A DNA stretch of 64,000 nt from Ephydatia muelleri. Its lineage: Eukaryota; Porifera; Demospongiae; Spongillida; Spongillidae. The translations under genes and the position numbers were made by a program. The notes beneath the pieces are model-generated. The model made no database searches, was not told the origin of the DNA, and saw nothing but the letters and a program-made list of their open reading frames with translations. Positions 33,013 to 43,925 of this stretch are shown one piece after another. How positions within the stretch are numbered: the first letter of the stretch is position 1; each line of letters begins with the position of its first letter. The stretch covers positions 7,057,926-7,121,925 of the forward strand of contig JABACO010000017.1 in assembly GCA_013339895.1 (NCBI GenBank), read 5' to 3'.

Positions 33013-33784
33013 TCAGATGGGAATATTAAATAGTAGATTCCACCAAGGACATGCATTGACTTCAGTGATCCAAATGTTCATAATGGCAGTGGCTTTAATC
33101 ACTGTACGTGGACCAGTTGGACATAAATCAAGGATGGAGAAGAACTTTTTTTTGAACTTGTCAAACTCAGTTTGATGTTTTTCATTAACAATTACTAAAT
33201 CTCCTTTGCACACCTCTCTCAGTGATTCTTCTCCATAAATTTTTCTGAAATCAATCCAAACAGAAAACTGTTGTGTCTTTGCTGAGTGCATATTCATCAT
33301 TATGTAATCCAAGTGATTTCCACTGTTGTTGAGATATTTAAGATTAATGGTATTAAAGTTATTTATGTACCAAATACATTCCTTTACTTACATCAAACTC
33401 TTCATCTTCCTCTGCTCTATAGCACAATCTATCTGCCCCTGATCACAGTAAGCGCAAAAGTTGTGGTGAATATAGCTCCTCATGAAGTAAATGTTCATTG
33501 TATCGCAATGCTTCTTGACAGTGCCTATCACCACTCTGCCCTATATCATTATGAAATGGCTCTTCGTCATCTGCATCACAATTTGTACCTTTTGGCATAA
33601 GTTCAACTTGACCACATGAGCAGGAAACATCATCAATATCACCATTATCTTCACTGACATCATCACAATAACAATCATCACCATCACCAATGTCATCATT
33701 ATCATCATCATTATCTGGAAAGAACAATGTATTAACCTTCATGTGTGTTGCATCTGCAATACGACATTTAATTACGCTACACAT
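33013..33784 (-). CDS. Linker exons between integrase and OTU pieces
   Basis: Two open blocks are seen: 33784-33443, which has a long Asp-rich stretch (DNDDDNDDIGDGDD) and a preceding AGGATGGAGCACAGG acceptor-like junction, and 33312-33013, with WIDFRKIYGEESLREVCKG and LVIVNEKHQTEFDKFKKKF. Neither is recognised. Position and strand suggest they belong to the same transcription unit as the integrase and OTU blocks; this is inference. Confidence 0.4.
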
Positions 33785-33861
33785 TGACTCACTGATTTCC
33801 TGTGCTCCATCCTAAATTTGGGGGGATTGGTGAAAATCATTACTAGCATGCTTCAAGGCAT

Positions 33862-34870
33862 CTAATCAGTACACGGAAAAAGTAATCTAAATGAGCTACA
33901 TATACTTACCTCAAATGGTTGAAGATATTCCTTAAGAAGAAAACTATTATATGCTTTGTTCAAAATGGAACCATCTGATGATTTCAATCTGTAACGTCCT
34001 TTGCTTAAGCTTTCAACAACTTCATAAGGACCTAGCCACTTTTTGCCCAGTTTTCCTCCCATTCGATATGAGTTTCGCATGTTCTTCAACATAACCATCG
34101 TACCAGAGCTAAAACTCTAAGTAGGATTTCAAAACTTTTAAATATATAAACGCACAATACCATATTACCCATACATGGAGAGTGCCACGTTTTGCATTGT
34201 ATTGTGCCTTTTGTCGTTGCTGAGCTCGTTCAATGTTTTTAAGAACCTTCTGAGGGTATTTCTCCCGGATTGCTAGTAGATTACCATATCATATGTACAT
34301 GTGTTCTCGCCTGTGACATTAGTGGTTGCCTTGCAGCTGAATTCATGATCGATTGCCATACGAGGGTTACGATTGTACATAATGAAGAAGGGGCTAAACT
34401 GTGAAGAATCCTGCTTTGCTATGCGATAAGCATACAAGGCTGCATCTATATTTTCATCCCAGTTTTCACTTATATGATCAAAGCCCTTGTCAGTGTTTGA
34501 TTAGTGCGCTCATCCAAACCATTAGTTTGAGGGTGATAGAGACTGCTAATCTTGTGCTCAATCCCTGTCAGCTTAAACAAAAGCTGAAAGGATAATAAAC
34601 AATAATGGTTTAAATGCATGAAAGTATTGAAAATTACCTTGAAATTTGATTTACAAATTCCCTTCCCTGATCTGATATGATGATGTCAGGCCAGCCATGA
34701 CGACAAAACACAAGAAATCAGCAACACTAACTGCTGTCTTATCTTTAAATGGAGCACCTTCAGGCCACTTTGAGAAGTAATCTGTTACTGTCACAATATG
34801 TTTATTTTTCCTACACGTTTCAGGTAATGGACCTACAAATATGAGAACGATTGGAAATAAAAACAAGGTA
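33862..34870 (-). pseudogene. Spliced Ty3/gypsy-type integrase gene
   Basis: The pieces in order are VGPLPETCRKNKHIVTVTDY (first catalytic Asp region), DIIISDQGREFVNQIS (second Asp) after a one-base frameshift, a donor AAG|GTAATT at about 34637 and an acceptor CTTTCAG| at about 34585. Next come LTGIEHKISSLYHPQTNGLDERTNQTL (Glu in LDER), and at 34098-33862 GGKLGKKWLGPYEVVESLSK, the integrase C-terminal domain. Introns in an integrase gene are unusual for an active retrotransposon and resemble host genes such as GIN1- or KRBA2-like integrases. Several frame breaks remain. Confidence 0.72.
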
Positions 34871-35103
34871 CTATATCAGTTAGCGCTCAAGTTCATTTAA
34901 TTGTTTCATTTATGAAATGTATATCTCTCTCTAAATAGAATGCATAATAAAATCACAGCAACTACATTTTAATTATACAACATGAATATGCACAAATGAA
35001 ACCAACAAATAATAAATAAAAATGATAAAGAGATAAGCAATAAAGATTTTTAAGCATGACATTTAGGCAAAGATAATGGGCAACCCTGCTCCATCGTCCG
35101 TAC

Positions 35104-35232
35104 CAATAGACCCTTCCCTTTAAGAAGAACTCCGGATGTGACATCACTTATCAACGTACTTCACGAATTGGGTTAAGTATACGTTAATGAGTGATGTTCA
35201 CGTCCGGAGTTCTTAAAGGGAAGGGTCTATTG
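35104..35232. mobile_element. Snap-back MITE of 129 bp
   Basis: Arms of about 43 bp start CAATAGACCCTTCCCTTTAA and differ by a 3-bp indel and a few substitutions. No coding capacity. Confidence 0.85.
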
Positions 35233-35476
35233 CACTCCTCCATTTGGTGCGAGAGCCCCTCAGACAGAGGTTTGTTGCTCTGAGTATAATAAAATTGTTT
35301 CAGCAATTTTATTACTTATGTGTGATTTAACGGCAATAGTAAGAATGTGCAAACTCTTGAAATTAAAATTGATCCATTGTGCAAAGCCATTGCAACTATG
35401 TCCTTCAGTACAGATGATAAGAACTTTCATATCAGTTGTTAATTAACGTTACCATGATAATAAATAACAAAGCCCT

Positions 35477-35880
35477 GAGGAATGTGTTGAAATGGAAGAA
35501 AAGACAGTGCAAGTGGGAATACACGAGTATGATTTTATGGCATCTGTGTCGCATTTTATTTATAATTATAATTATAATTATAGACTTAAGGAATGTGTTG
35601 CAAGTAGGAACACAAAACCAGTAAGATTTATGGCATTTGTGCTGCTTTTATTTACACTGATAATTCTAATTATAAACTTGAGGAATGTGTTGAAATAGAA
35701 GCAAAGACAGTGCAAGTGGGAATGCACAACCAGTAAGATTTATGGCATTTGTGCTGCTTTTATTTACACTGATAATTCTAATTATAAACTTGAGGAATGT
35801 GTTGAAATAGAAGCAAAGACAGTGCAAGTGGGAATGCACAACCAGTAAGATTTGTGGCATTTGTGTGTATTATATTTATT
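35477..35880. repeat. 111-112 bp tandem repeat, about four copies
   Basis: GAGGAATGTGTTG recurs at 35477, 35588, 35680 and 35792. The spacings are 111, 92 and 112 bp; the short unit lacks about 20 bp. The last two units are almost identical. Confidence 0.9.
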
Positions 35881-36563
35881 CTAATCATGGGCTGTCACCT
35901 TCCTATCTTGAGAGGAAAGTTTTGCTTCGCACATTACCATCCACTTTGATTACTTCCATATTCAATCAAGGACAACACGGGCGTTCTGCTATACATCTCA
36001 AGAAAGGTAAAACAATGGTCTCGAGAACACAGCTAGAATCTGTTGGCTAAATGTTGCATTACAAGCCATTGCAACAACCCCACTTCACTTGATGCTGAAA
36101 GGTGCATGATGTTACAGTATCAATGTTAGATTTTTATTCATTTCTTACTGTACTTAAGCTATCAACATACCTTGCCTATCTGCAATCCAGGAAGCTTTTT
36201 TGAAAGTAATATACAAACTTGAAAATAACACAACTGTCCCCATGTGATCCTACATGCTTAGCTGTGAGGATCATGTGTTACAATGTGAATGTATATATTC
36301 TGATTTCTAAACATATAGCTCTAAGTGAAGAAACACAACATCTTAACTACAAAATGATTGCTCAGAAGGGATCATGTCATTGCTCAGAAGGGATGATGTC
36401 ATTGCTTGATAAATGTCTAGTTGGGACAGAGGTATTCTTTGCACTATTATATTATTGAGCATAACATTAGAAAGAATTCATTTTTGTATAGAAAATCAAG
36501 AAAATTAACTGTTACGTAGTTGTTTTGTGTGTCTGTGTGCGATTGATTTAAACTTCAATTGGG

Positions 36564-37258
36564 TGATTGCAGGAAGCACCATTTGTGAATGTACCTATAG
36601 GTAGACCCTGGCAAATGGTTGCCATTGATATTCTCCAAGAACCCCTGTCCAACACTAACAATTTCAATTTTTACCTACTTGTGGTGCAGGATTACTCCAC
36701 AAAGTGGTCAGAGGCAATTGCTATATACCTGACCAGACAGCAGCAAGAATCGCAAAAAGAAATAGTTAAACTATTTTGCAGTATGGGATCCCGGACATTG
36801 TCCATTCTGATCCAGAGCGGAACTTGGAGAGTATCATTTTTCTGCAAACTCTAGAGGCATTTGGGATCAAAAAGAGTCACACAACTGCCTACTACTCTGA
36901 GGGGGATGGAATGGTCGAATGTCTAAACAGATCCCTACTCAGGACCTACATACAAAAAAAGGACGATTGGGAAGCACTTACCCTTGGTGCTGTATGCATA
37001 TCGAACAGCTACACACAGTGCACAGCTCTACTGGGAAATCACCTTCCTACTATTGAATGGCAGACAATCAAATTCTAGCACATTCCTTCCTATTCTGGTT
37101 ATATGATGCATTGCAGCATCAAGAAACCCTTCAAGCAAAACTAGCTGAACTCCAGGATCTGGTAGAGCCACATATTGTGGAGGCTGTACAGTTTCACAAA
37201 GGTAGTTAGGACCAAAATTCTGCTGAAAGGAGTTTTAAGGTTGGAGATTTAGTGACTT
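36564..37258 (+). pseudogene. Ty3/gypsy integrase relic, plus strand
   Basis: EAPFVNVPIGRPWQMVAIDI contains the first catalytic Asp; LLVVQDYSTKWSEAIAI follows. After a frameshift, YGIPDIVHSDPERN carries the second Asp and YYSEGDGMVECLNRSLLR the Glu. DALQHQETLQAKLAELQDLV and AERSFKVGDLVTC mark the C-terminal region. The element is truncated on both sides and belongs to a different lineage from the minus-strand integrases. Confidence 0.85.
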
Positions 37259-37561
37259 GCGGTCGCGGTCATTACGTAATGCTGTAAGCGTCGTGAACTA
37301 GTTAAACAATAAGCATTATTGGTTATTGTATATATTTGGACGGTGGGTGGATCAGTGCCCGGACGATATCTTTGGGGGCCTTCGCGCCCATAGACATACA
37401 TGGCTGTAATAAATCTTTGCACTAGATCGTCCCTCCTTCATAGTACTCTCACTGAGTCTCACTTAACCATTCGTTGATATGCCTGTAAGTCGGAGGTGGC
37501 AACTGAGCAGAGGTGGATTTAGGGGAGGGGGGGGGGGGGGGGGGTAGCGGGGGTATACCCC

Positions 37562-38831
37562 CAGTGCTGCGCGATATGGTCTTTAGCCGATATCGCCTAT
37601 ATCGCGATATGAGTAAGATATGGGACAGTTTCCGCGAAAATTGCCCCACGGTTAAAATGTTATAAAAATGCATCGCGTTTGAATCGCTATAACTTCCCAA
37701 CGGATAACGCTATCGACTTCCTAGTTTCAACACTTCATAGTGAAATGGTGTTGTAGTATGAAGTGTTGAAATAGGAAGTCGATAGCATTATCCGTTGGGA
37801 AGTTATAGCGATTCAAACGCGATGCATTTTTATAACATTTTAACCGTGGGGCAATTTTCGCGGAAACTGTCCCATATTGTATCGCGATATTTTTAAGTGT
37901 ATTCATCGAGCAATTATTTATCAATAACCACACAATTTTCATGCAAGTTGAAGTTGCGTTGTTGGTGGGTGGCGTCACAAGAAAAAAAAAGCTATACGGG
38001 GGGGGGGGGGGGGGGGGGGGGGGGAGAGGGGGAAGAGACACTGTACAGTGTACATTGTATCTGTACATTGTATACCGGTATACATGCACATGAATAGAGT
38101 GTTGCCAAAATGGTATAGGGAAGTATCTAGCTATGACTGTACCTTTAGAAAGGGCTTGCTCCACGGCATGAGTTATACATGAGTTATACACCAGTAACGA
38201 AATCATGCATTAAGTCACTTACTTACACTTACCGGCCGGATAAATACACTTTGTGTAGCATAATATCACATGCAGGAAAAGAATTTAATTTAAGAGAGGA
38301 TTAAATCACTGCGTGATTGAACATTAATGATATGCTTTCCGATCACATAATGATTCCCAAATGATTTTATGGTCGTGTTGTAATTTTGCCACTACACAAG
38401 TAGCCCGAAAAAAGACTCGTGTTTACTGAACGATATTATCTCCATAATCTTGAACTCTTCCGTGACAATATTTCAGGAAATAATATACGTACATATATAA
38501 CATGGTGAAAATATAAACGTTTCAGGAAATAATACATGTACATATATAATATGGTGAAAAAGAGGTACTTATTATAAGCGTTCGCGGTTACACGTTCAAA
38601 TACTTACACGGGCGGCTGATTTTTATTTCGATGGGGGCCGATGATTTACAGTATACATGTATATGTACATGTACGCAGCACCGCAGTGGAATTCGAATGT
38701 ATGTGTACGGCACAATACTAGTTGCAGCTGCTGAATGACTTTTCGTATATTTTCGTCTATCTCCGTCTATTCTACCGTCTACTCCATATATCCCATGCAC
38801 GTTTGTATCGCGATATATCGCGGCAGCCCTG
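37562..38831. mobile_element. hAT element with 8-bp duplication, nested
   Basis: The left end reads CAGTGCTGCGCGATAT and the right end is the reverse complement of CAGGGCTGCCGCGATAT. An identical 8-bp flank TATACCCC lies at 37554-37561 and 38832-38839. Subterminal TATCGCGATA palindromes recur at both ends. A foldback unit (37618-37877) lies near the left end, and a G tract at 37999-38022. No transposase coding sequence was found. Confidence 0.88.
37618..37877. mobile_element. Foldback MITE, GGGACAG family, copy 2
   Basis: Arms of about 115 bp, nearly perfect, start ATATGGGACAGTTTCCGCG and converge on CACTTCATAGTGAAATGG. The inner sequence CGTTTGAATCGCTATAAC..CGCTATCGAC matches copy 1 at 27867-28233. 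Confidence 0.9.
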
Positions 38832-38841
38832 TATACCCCCC

Positions 38842-38874
<33 letters not shown>

Positions 38875-39056
38875 TGCCAAATATATTCATAACTCTTAAC
38901 TAGCGATGCTGGTGTTTGACCGCTGTGCATTGTTATCTTCTTCATGCCGATGCCGATGTATTTCCTTGTATAAGAGTGCTAATTGAAATAGATTGCATTT
39001 TCCCGGTAAGAGTTCAGAAGTAGAAAGATCTTTCTTTGATTGAGAAGAATAAAGAC

Positions 39057-39766
39057 CAGGGGCGTACGCAGGATTTTGAAAAGGGGGTACATATAGGAAG
39101 GGATCAACTCCGGGAGGGTGTGGGAGGGGGATGTGCCCCCCTCCCGCGCGAAGCGCGGAAGCCCAGCTGTGCAGTACCATTTGAAGACATTGTTTCTTTG
39201 AGAAATCAACAAGACAGTACATTTAGCTGCATAATAAGCTTGCATCTGTCATTCTTCTAGGATGTTTTTCCACAAACAATTTACATAAGTGGTCTACATC
39301 TAATTTAGCGTGGAAGTTACAATGAATCAATGCTACAGCACTTACGTTAGGAGGAGATTGCAATTGGGAAGGCAGAGTATCGATTTCAGCTGGCCAGGTT
39401 CTTTCTGCTCTGACTCGGAAGGTACCTCAATGCCATGATCATCTACACAGAATAATTCATTGGCAACGTAAATTATCACCCCCTTCCCTCCCCAAAAAAT
39501 CACGTATAGGACGTTTGAAACCATGTTTTACGTCCCTGTACGTAGTTACTTACAGGTTCTCTTTTGGAAAAGAAGGAATTTGTCTTATGCAGCTTTGTCT
39601 TTTCATCGTCCGGAGAGCCGACTTAAAGTGTCACGTGCGCACGCGGCTAATTATCGGAATGGTCCTATGTACAATAGCTCCGTGGGCGTGGTTTGCCCCA
39701 CCCATATTCTGGACGAAAAGGGGGGTTCGTCCAAACCCCCTCGAACCCCTCCTGCGTACGCCCCTG
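39057..39766. mobile_element. hAT-type element with 5-bp duplication, 710 bp
   Basis: Both ends read CAGGGGCGTACGCAGGA. The flanking duplication is AAGAC (39052-39056 and 39767-39771). It has a G/C hairpin near the left end (GGGAGGGGGATGTGCCCCCCTCCC, 39121-39144). No transposase is present, so it must be mobilised in trans. Confidence 0.92.
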
Positions 39767-40195
39767 AAGACCCATTTACGTAATCGAATGGGAGAAGCTC
39801 GCCTTGCAGCATTAACGTTATTAAATATCAACTCGAACCTGGACATAGACCCAAAAGAAATTGTGGCCGTTTTATCAAAAAGAATCTCAGGACACCGTAA
39901 CGACTAATTGTTATGAATCAAACCTCATCGTTGTTAATTTGTGTCTTTAATTTGTGAAATTCATTAATTTCCCCCACCCGCAAATTTTTCCTAGATCCAC
40001 CTCTGCTGAGCTGCATAGCCGCACCTCAATCTGTCTCTGGTCAGCGAACACATGCTCAATCTGGCACGCTCCTACTAGTACTCTGGATGGGAAATGAACT
40101 GTACTATGTGTATTGTTGTTTGTCATCAAGCGTTAAAACTACTCGATATTTGTTTTTTACCGACGATGTGATCATGCCCCGTTGTGCAGCAGCGC

Positions 40196-40353
40196 TTGTG
40201 TGTGTGTGTGCATGTGTGTGTGCATGTGTGCGTGTGCGTGTGTGCATGTGTGTGTGCGTGTGTGTGTGTGTGTGTGCGTGTGTGTGTGTGCGTGTGTGTG
40301 CATGTGTGTGTGCGTGTGTGTGTGTGTGCGTGTGTGTGCGTGTGTGTGTGTGT

Positions 40354-40408
<55 letters not shown>

Positions 40409-40409
40409 T
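40196..40409. repeat. (TG)n microsatellite of about 210 bp
   Basis: Long TG/CA run with CATG, CGTG and TATG interruptions. All long frames across it are artefacts of the repeat. Confidence 0.98.
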
Positions 40410-40855
40410 TGCACACTCTTTCACTTTTTCAATGAGAGTTCACAGTCAGGTTTTATCCCCTAATACAGGGCCGTAGCAACCGCTAAGGCCTATACGGCCA
40501 CAGCCGTACAGGTTTTTGGCCAGAGCATAAGTTATTAAATATAATGAAAAAAATTATTGATCAATTTGAAAAAATTCATTGGGGAGTGGTAGCGGCTGGT
40601 ATGAATTCTGTTTCAGATCTAAAACCACCGATCTAAAACCACCAATCGTGGGCGCCATATTAAATTTCCTAATAGCTACAAGTGAGAAACGCATGTGCAT
40701 GGGCGCCCCCAGCATTTCTTGAAGGGGGGGGCCAGTCGGGGAAGGGGGGCGCCAATTGGGAAGGGGAGGGGGGAGGATAATAAATTTTGCTGGTCAATTC
40801 ACATATCAAATATTACAGTGCAAATCATAACAATATCTAGATATAGATTATATGT

Positions 40856-41432
40856 TTATGAGAACATCAGATTGGACAGGTCAATCTTTCTTGGGTGGAG
40901 TGTTAAAAAAATTTCCACTGCTCTATCCAAATTAACTTCATGATTGTAATGGATATTCATCAAAGCTAATGAAGACAAACGTGAGCAACTCATAGATGAC
41001 CGCATCCAATTCCTGAGTCGACGCAAAGTAGAAAAACTACGTTCACAGGTGCAGCTTGTTATAGGTATGGTGCATCCAATTTTTATGAGACGAAATACAT
41101 TAGGAAAACGCTCTTCATCACACTCGAGTATAGCGGCACCAAGTGAGTCAGGACGATCCTTCTCCAAACAATCTATCCATTTCCTTTTCCATAGCTTCAA
41201 TTCTTGATCAACAACACATGAATCATGTAGGTCAGTTTCATAAAGCTTTATTGTCTCCTGAATATTATAGTCACTGCTGACAATTATGGATGGTACCAAG
41301 TGTAGAAGGTTAGATGCTGTTCTGGAAAGCTCTGTAAATCTAAAATCAAGCTCTGAAATTATACAATCTAGAAAGGGAATGGCGAGAGTGCGACGGTAGT
41401 ACTCTAGAGGGTTTTCTGCTGGGTAGTTGTCT
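40856..41432 (-). CDS. hAT-type transposase last exon, hATC dimerisation domain
   Basis: After a TTCAACAG acceptor the exon reads DNYPAENPLEYYRRTLAIPF and ends with TSCTCERSFSTLRRLRNWMR then SSLALMNIHYN, the hAT C-terminal dimerisation signature that includes the catalytic Glu region. The frame is open to the stop at 40856. The intron is 160 bp. Confidence 0.9.
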
Positions 41433-41592
41433 CTGTTGAAAATAAAAAGACAAATACATAACACAACAAGTCCTGACTTCAGATGAGAAATACGTATATA
41501 TAGCTACATTTTTGTCTTCATTGCAGTGCATGCAGCAAAAATAATGCATACATTAAGCAGGCAATATGTTGAAGTTTACATTACCCATTTAC

Positions 41593-43025
41593 CTGTACAT
41601 CTGCATTTTGGCAATTCTTGGCAAGGACGGTTCCACTCCAACAGATTGACCCAAACGTTCGGCTTGGTTGTATATGGCCTGAAATTCCATATCTACACCA
41701 TCTCTTAGACATTGAAAATCATGCTTTACTTCCTGAATATCTCTGAATGCTTTCACAATATCTACAGCCTTTCCTTGCAAACACTTAGTAATCATGGCAA
41801 GGGGGTGCAACAGTCGGTAAAGTGCTACAACTCCTATAAGAATTCCAAAGTTACATAAAGCATTAAGATGGGCTGTAGCATCCCTCCTAGCTTCAGTTTC
41901 CCATCCAACTTTTATGTCATCAGGGTATGCTTCTATCCCTTGGCATGTTCCATTAATTATTTCTAATGCCTTAACTATAAAAGGATATGCAAGATAGAAA
42001 TGTTCAAAAGCTATATCCCGTTCTGCCCAACGTGTTTTACAAAGCCCTATTACCACTTTTCTTTGTGGACAGCTGTGAGTTTCCTTTTCAACAACATATT
42101 CTAGGAGTTTTTCTCTCTTTGGAGAATACTTAAAAAATATTGACAGTGCTGTCATTTGAGATAGAATTGTTTGAATATTTTGTTCCTTACAGGTAGCTGC
42201 AATACATAGATTTAGAGCATGAGAAGTGCAATGTGTGTAAAATGCTTTTTTGCTTTGTTCTAGTATTCTCCCAGAAAGCCCCTTCCTAACACCAGACATA
42301 TTGGATGCCCCATCATAGCATTGTCCATGCAATTCTTGTAGACTAAGACTGTGATTTTGATAAAAATTAGAAATTGCTTCATAAAGTGCTTCACCAGTAA
42401 TCCTGTCCATTTCTATAAAATCTACAAACTCCTCTCGTATCTGCTTCTTGGAATCAACAAAACGGATGCATAGTGATAGAATCTCATCATTGGAGGAGCT
42501 GACCTCATCACACAGGATTGAGTGCATTCCAGAACTTCTTATTTCATTGATTATGTCTTTCTGAATGATCTGTTTACCTATCACTTCTATCATTTCATTC
42601 TGACTGCGTTGCCTGATATATGTGCAGTTCTTCATCAATGGTTTCGTTAGGTGTCCTTCAAGCTCTGGGTCATTTTTGCTAAGCAATTGTAAGATTGCTA
42701 AAAAGTTGCCAGGGTTATGATGAGAATCATTTGTGTCTTCATTGTGACCTCTCAGAGCAATACCTTGTTTACCGCAAAAGTGAATAACTTGAGCAATTCT
42801 TGTTAAAATATGTTTATACAATTTCAGTCGATTCTGCAAGTCACTGTTAACTTGGAAACTGATAGTTGTTTCTGGTTGTTCAAATCGATGTTTAATACCT
42901 TCAGCAACAAAGCATGCATCCTGATGGTATTCTGATTGACTGTGGATAGCCTCTTTTTCATACATTTTTTTGTAATTTGAACAACCAATGTTAACAAAAC
43001 TAGAAAGCTGACTACGGTCTTTCAT
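41593..43025 (-). CDS. hAT-type transposase catalytic core
   Basis: The frame of about 478 codons opens with DRSQLSSFVNIGCSNYKKMY, the end of the TTF-type region. Core motifs are SILCDEVSSSNDEILSLCIR (first catalytic Asp), LHGQCYDGASNMSGVRKGL (second Asp) and FYTHCTSHALNLCIAATCK (CxxH), then LCKTRWAERDIAFEHFYLAY. It ends at MQMYR with a CAG|GTAAAT donor (41592). This is a ZMYM1-like/DUF4371 transposase of the hAT superfamily, acting on the terminal repeats of its own element and possibly on the 5-bp-duplication MITEs nearby. Confidence 0.9.
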
Positions 43026-43611
43026 TCCTCGTTAGTGGCATGTAGAGGAATAAACAAACTACATGGCAAGCAGAAGATGCTATTTGTAGAAGGACTGAAA
43101 ACAAAATTATTGCTCAACATAGACGGGCTGCATTTTCTGTGCCGTCCTGATTGCACAATAACTGGAAATGCATCGTCAGTTGTTTGTCGTACGTGATGCT
43201 TCAAAACAAGGTACTTATCATGCTCTGTTAACTTTTTAAGGGATTCTTCACATTTTGACCATTCCCCAACATCTGTAGGTGCACATTTGCCATATAGTAC
43301 TTCTGCTATGTCATACTGGTAAGGTACAGCAGCACTAGTACCTGTAAGATGGTTAGAAGTGGATGGTACACTATCTCCTTGTGGGGAGGACAGTGTAGGA
43401 TGTTCCAAAGAGGATGAACACAAAGCTTCACCTTCATTGCTGGAGGTAGTGATGCCCACTGCAATATTTGCACCTTGGATAATCTCCAATCTGTCAGCCC
43501 GATCAACAGACACAAGATCGGATAGTACTTCTGGCTGGCTAGTACACGTATCAGGTGCGGTGAGAGATTTTGACTCAGCGGACGTACCAGTAGTAACCAA
43601 AGTGCGACAGC
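43022..43611 (-). CDS. hAT-type transposase exon 2, N-terminal part with TTF-type finger
   Basis: The block has a Ser/Thr-rich variable region, then YDIAEVLYGKCAPTDVGEWS and a zinc-finger-like C-terminus with SIFCLPCSLF. The frame stops at TGA (43022-43024), which overlaps the ATG of the next block by ATGA. The conserved fold runs across this junction, so either a one-base change or a frameshift mechanism separates the two parts. Confidence 0.82.
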
Positions 43612-43661
43612 CTATGTATACAAAAATGCAATTAAACGTAACGCAGAACAAGCTAGCGAAC

Positions 43662-43803
43662 CTTCCGAGGTCGAGACCGCACTACAAGCCGTACGAGCAA
43701 AATAGGTCGTAATGCTTTCTGTCGCCTCTGCACTTCGCAATAATTCGCGCTGCCACTTTGATTTCCGACTTTCAGCACCACTCAATTTTCGTTTCGATGC
43801 CAT
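43662..43803 (-). CDS. hAT-type transposase exon 1
   Basis: It starts MASKRKLSGAESRKSKWQRE, a basic Lys/Ser-rich head typical of this transposase group, and continues ESITTYFARTACSAVSTSE. It ends in phase 1 at a GAAG|GTTCGC donor. The 50-bp intron ends at ACATAG (43612), and the phase matches the next exon. Confidence 0.8.
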
Positions 43804-43925
43804 GCGCATATGGGGAACGGGTTAAATAATTCAATAAAAGGGGGCGGCGGCAGGGAGGGGGGCGCCATTGAGACCTAAAGGGGGGGGCCATGGCCCCCCC
43901 TGCCCCCCCCCTGGGGACGCCCATG

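Larger units (their letters stand above)
37508..40005. mobile_element. hAT-type element with 5-bp duplication, carrying nested elements
   Basis: The ends are CAGAGGTGGATTTAGG and the reverse complement of CAGAGGTGGATCTAGG, flanked by CTGAG (37503-37507 and 40006-40010). The G/C hairpin near the left end is itself the target of the insertion at 37562. A second element sits at 39057. Without them about 0.5 kb remains and no transposase is visible. Confidence 0.88.
40698..43925 (-). mobile_element. Nearly intact autonomous hAT-type transposon with 5-bp duplication
   Basis: The terminal repeats are CATGGGCGCCCCCAG at the left and the reverse complement of CATGGGCGTCCCCAG at the right, flanked by ATGTG (40693-40697 and 43926-43930). 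A minus-strand gene in four coding blocks fills the element. A G tract, CCATGG and a C tract lie next to the right end (43880-43898). The element is 3228 bp. The only clear coding defect is one frame break at 43022-43025. Confidence 0.93.

Noticed and set aside
40087..40476. Long open frames of alternating Cys-Val or Thr-His on both strands
   Set aside because: They only translate the TG/CA microsatellite. The same applies near 14.8 kb and 58.0 kb.
40468..40520. hAT-like start CAGGGCCGTAGCAACCG
   Set aside because: It looks like a terminal repeat, but no inverted partner was found in the window, so no element is called.
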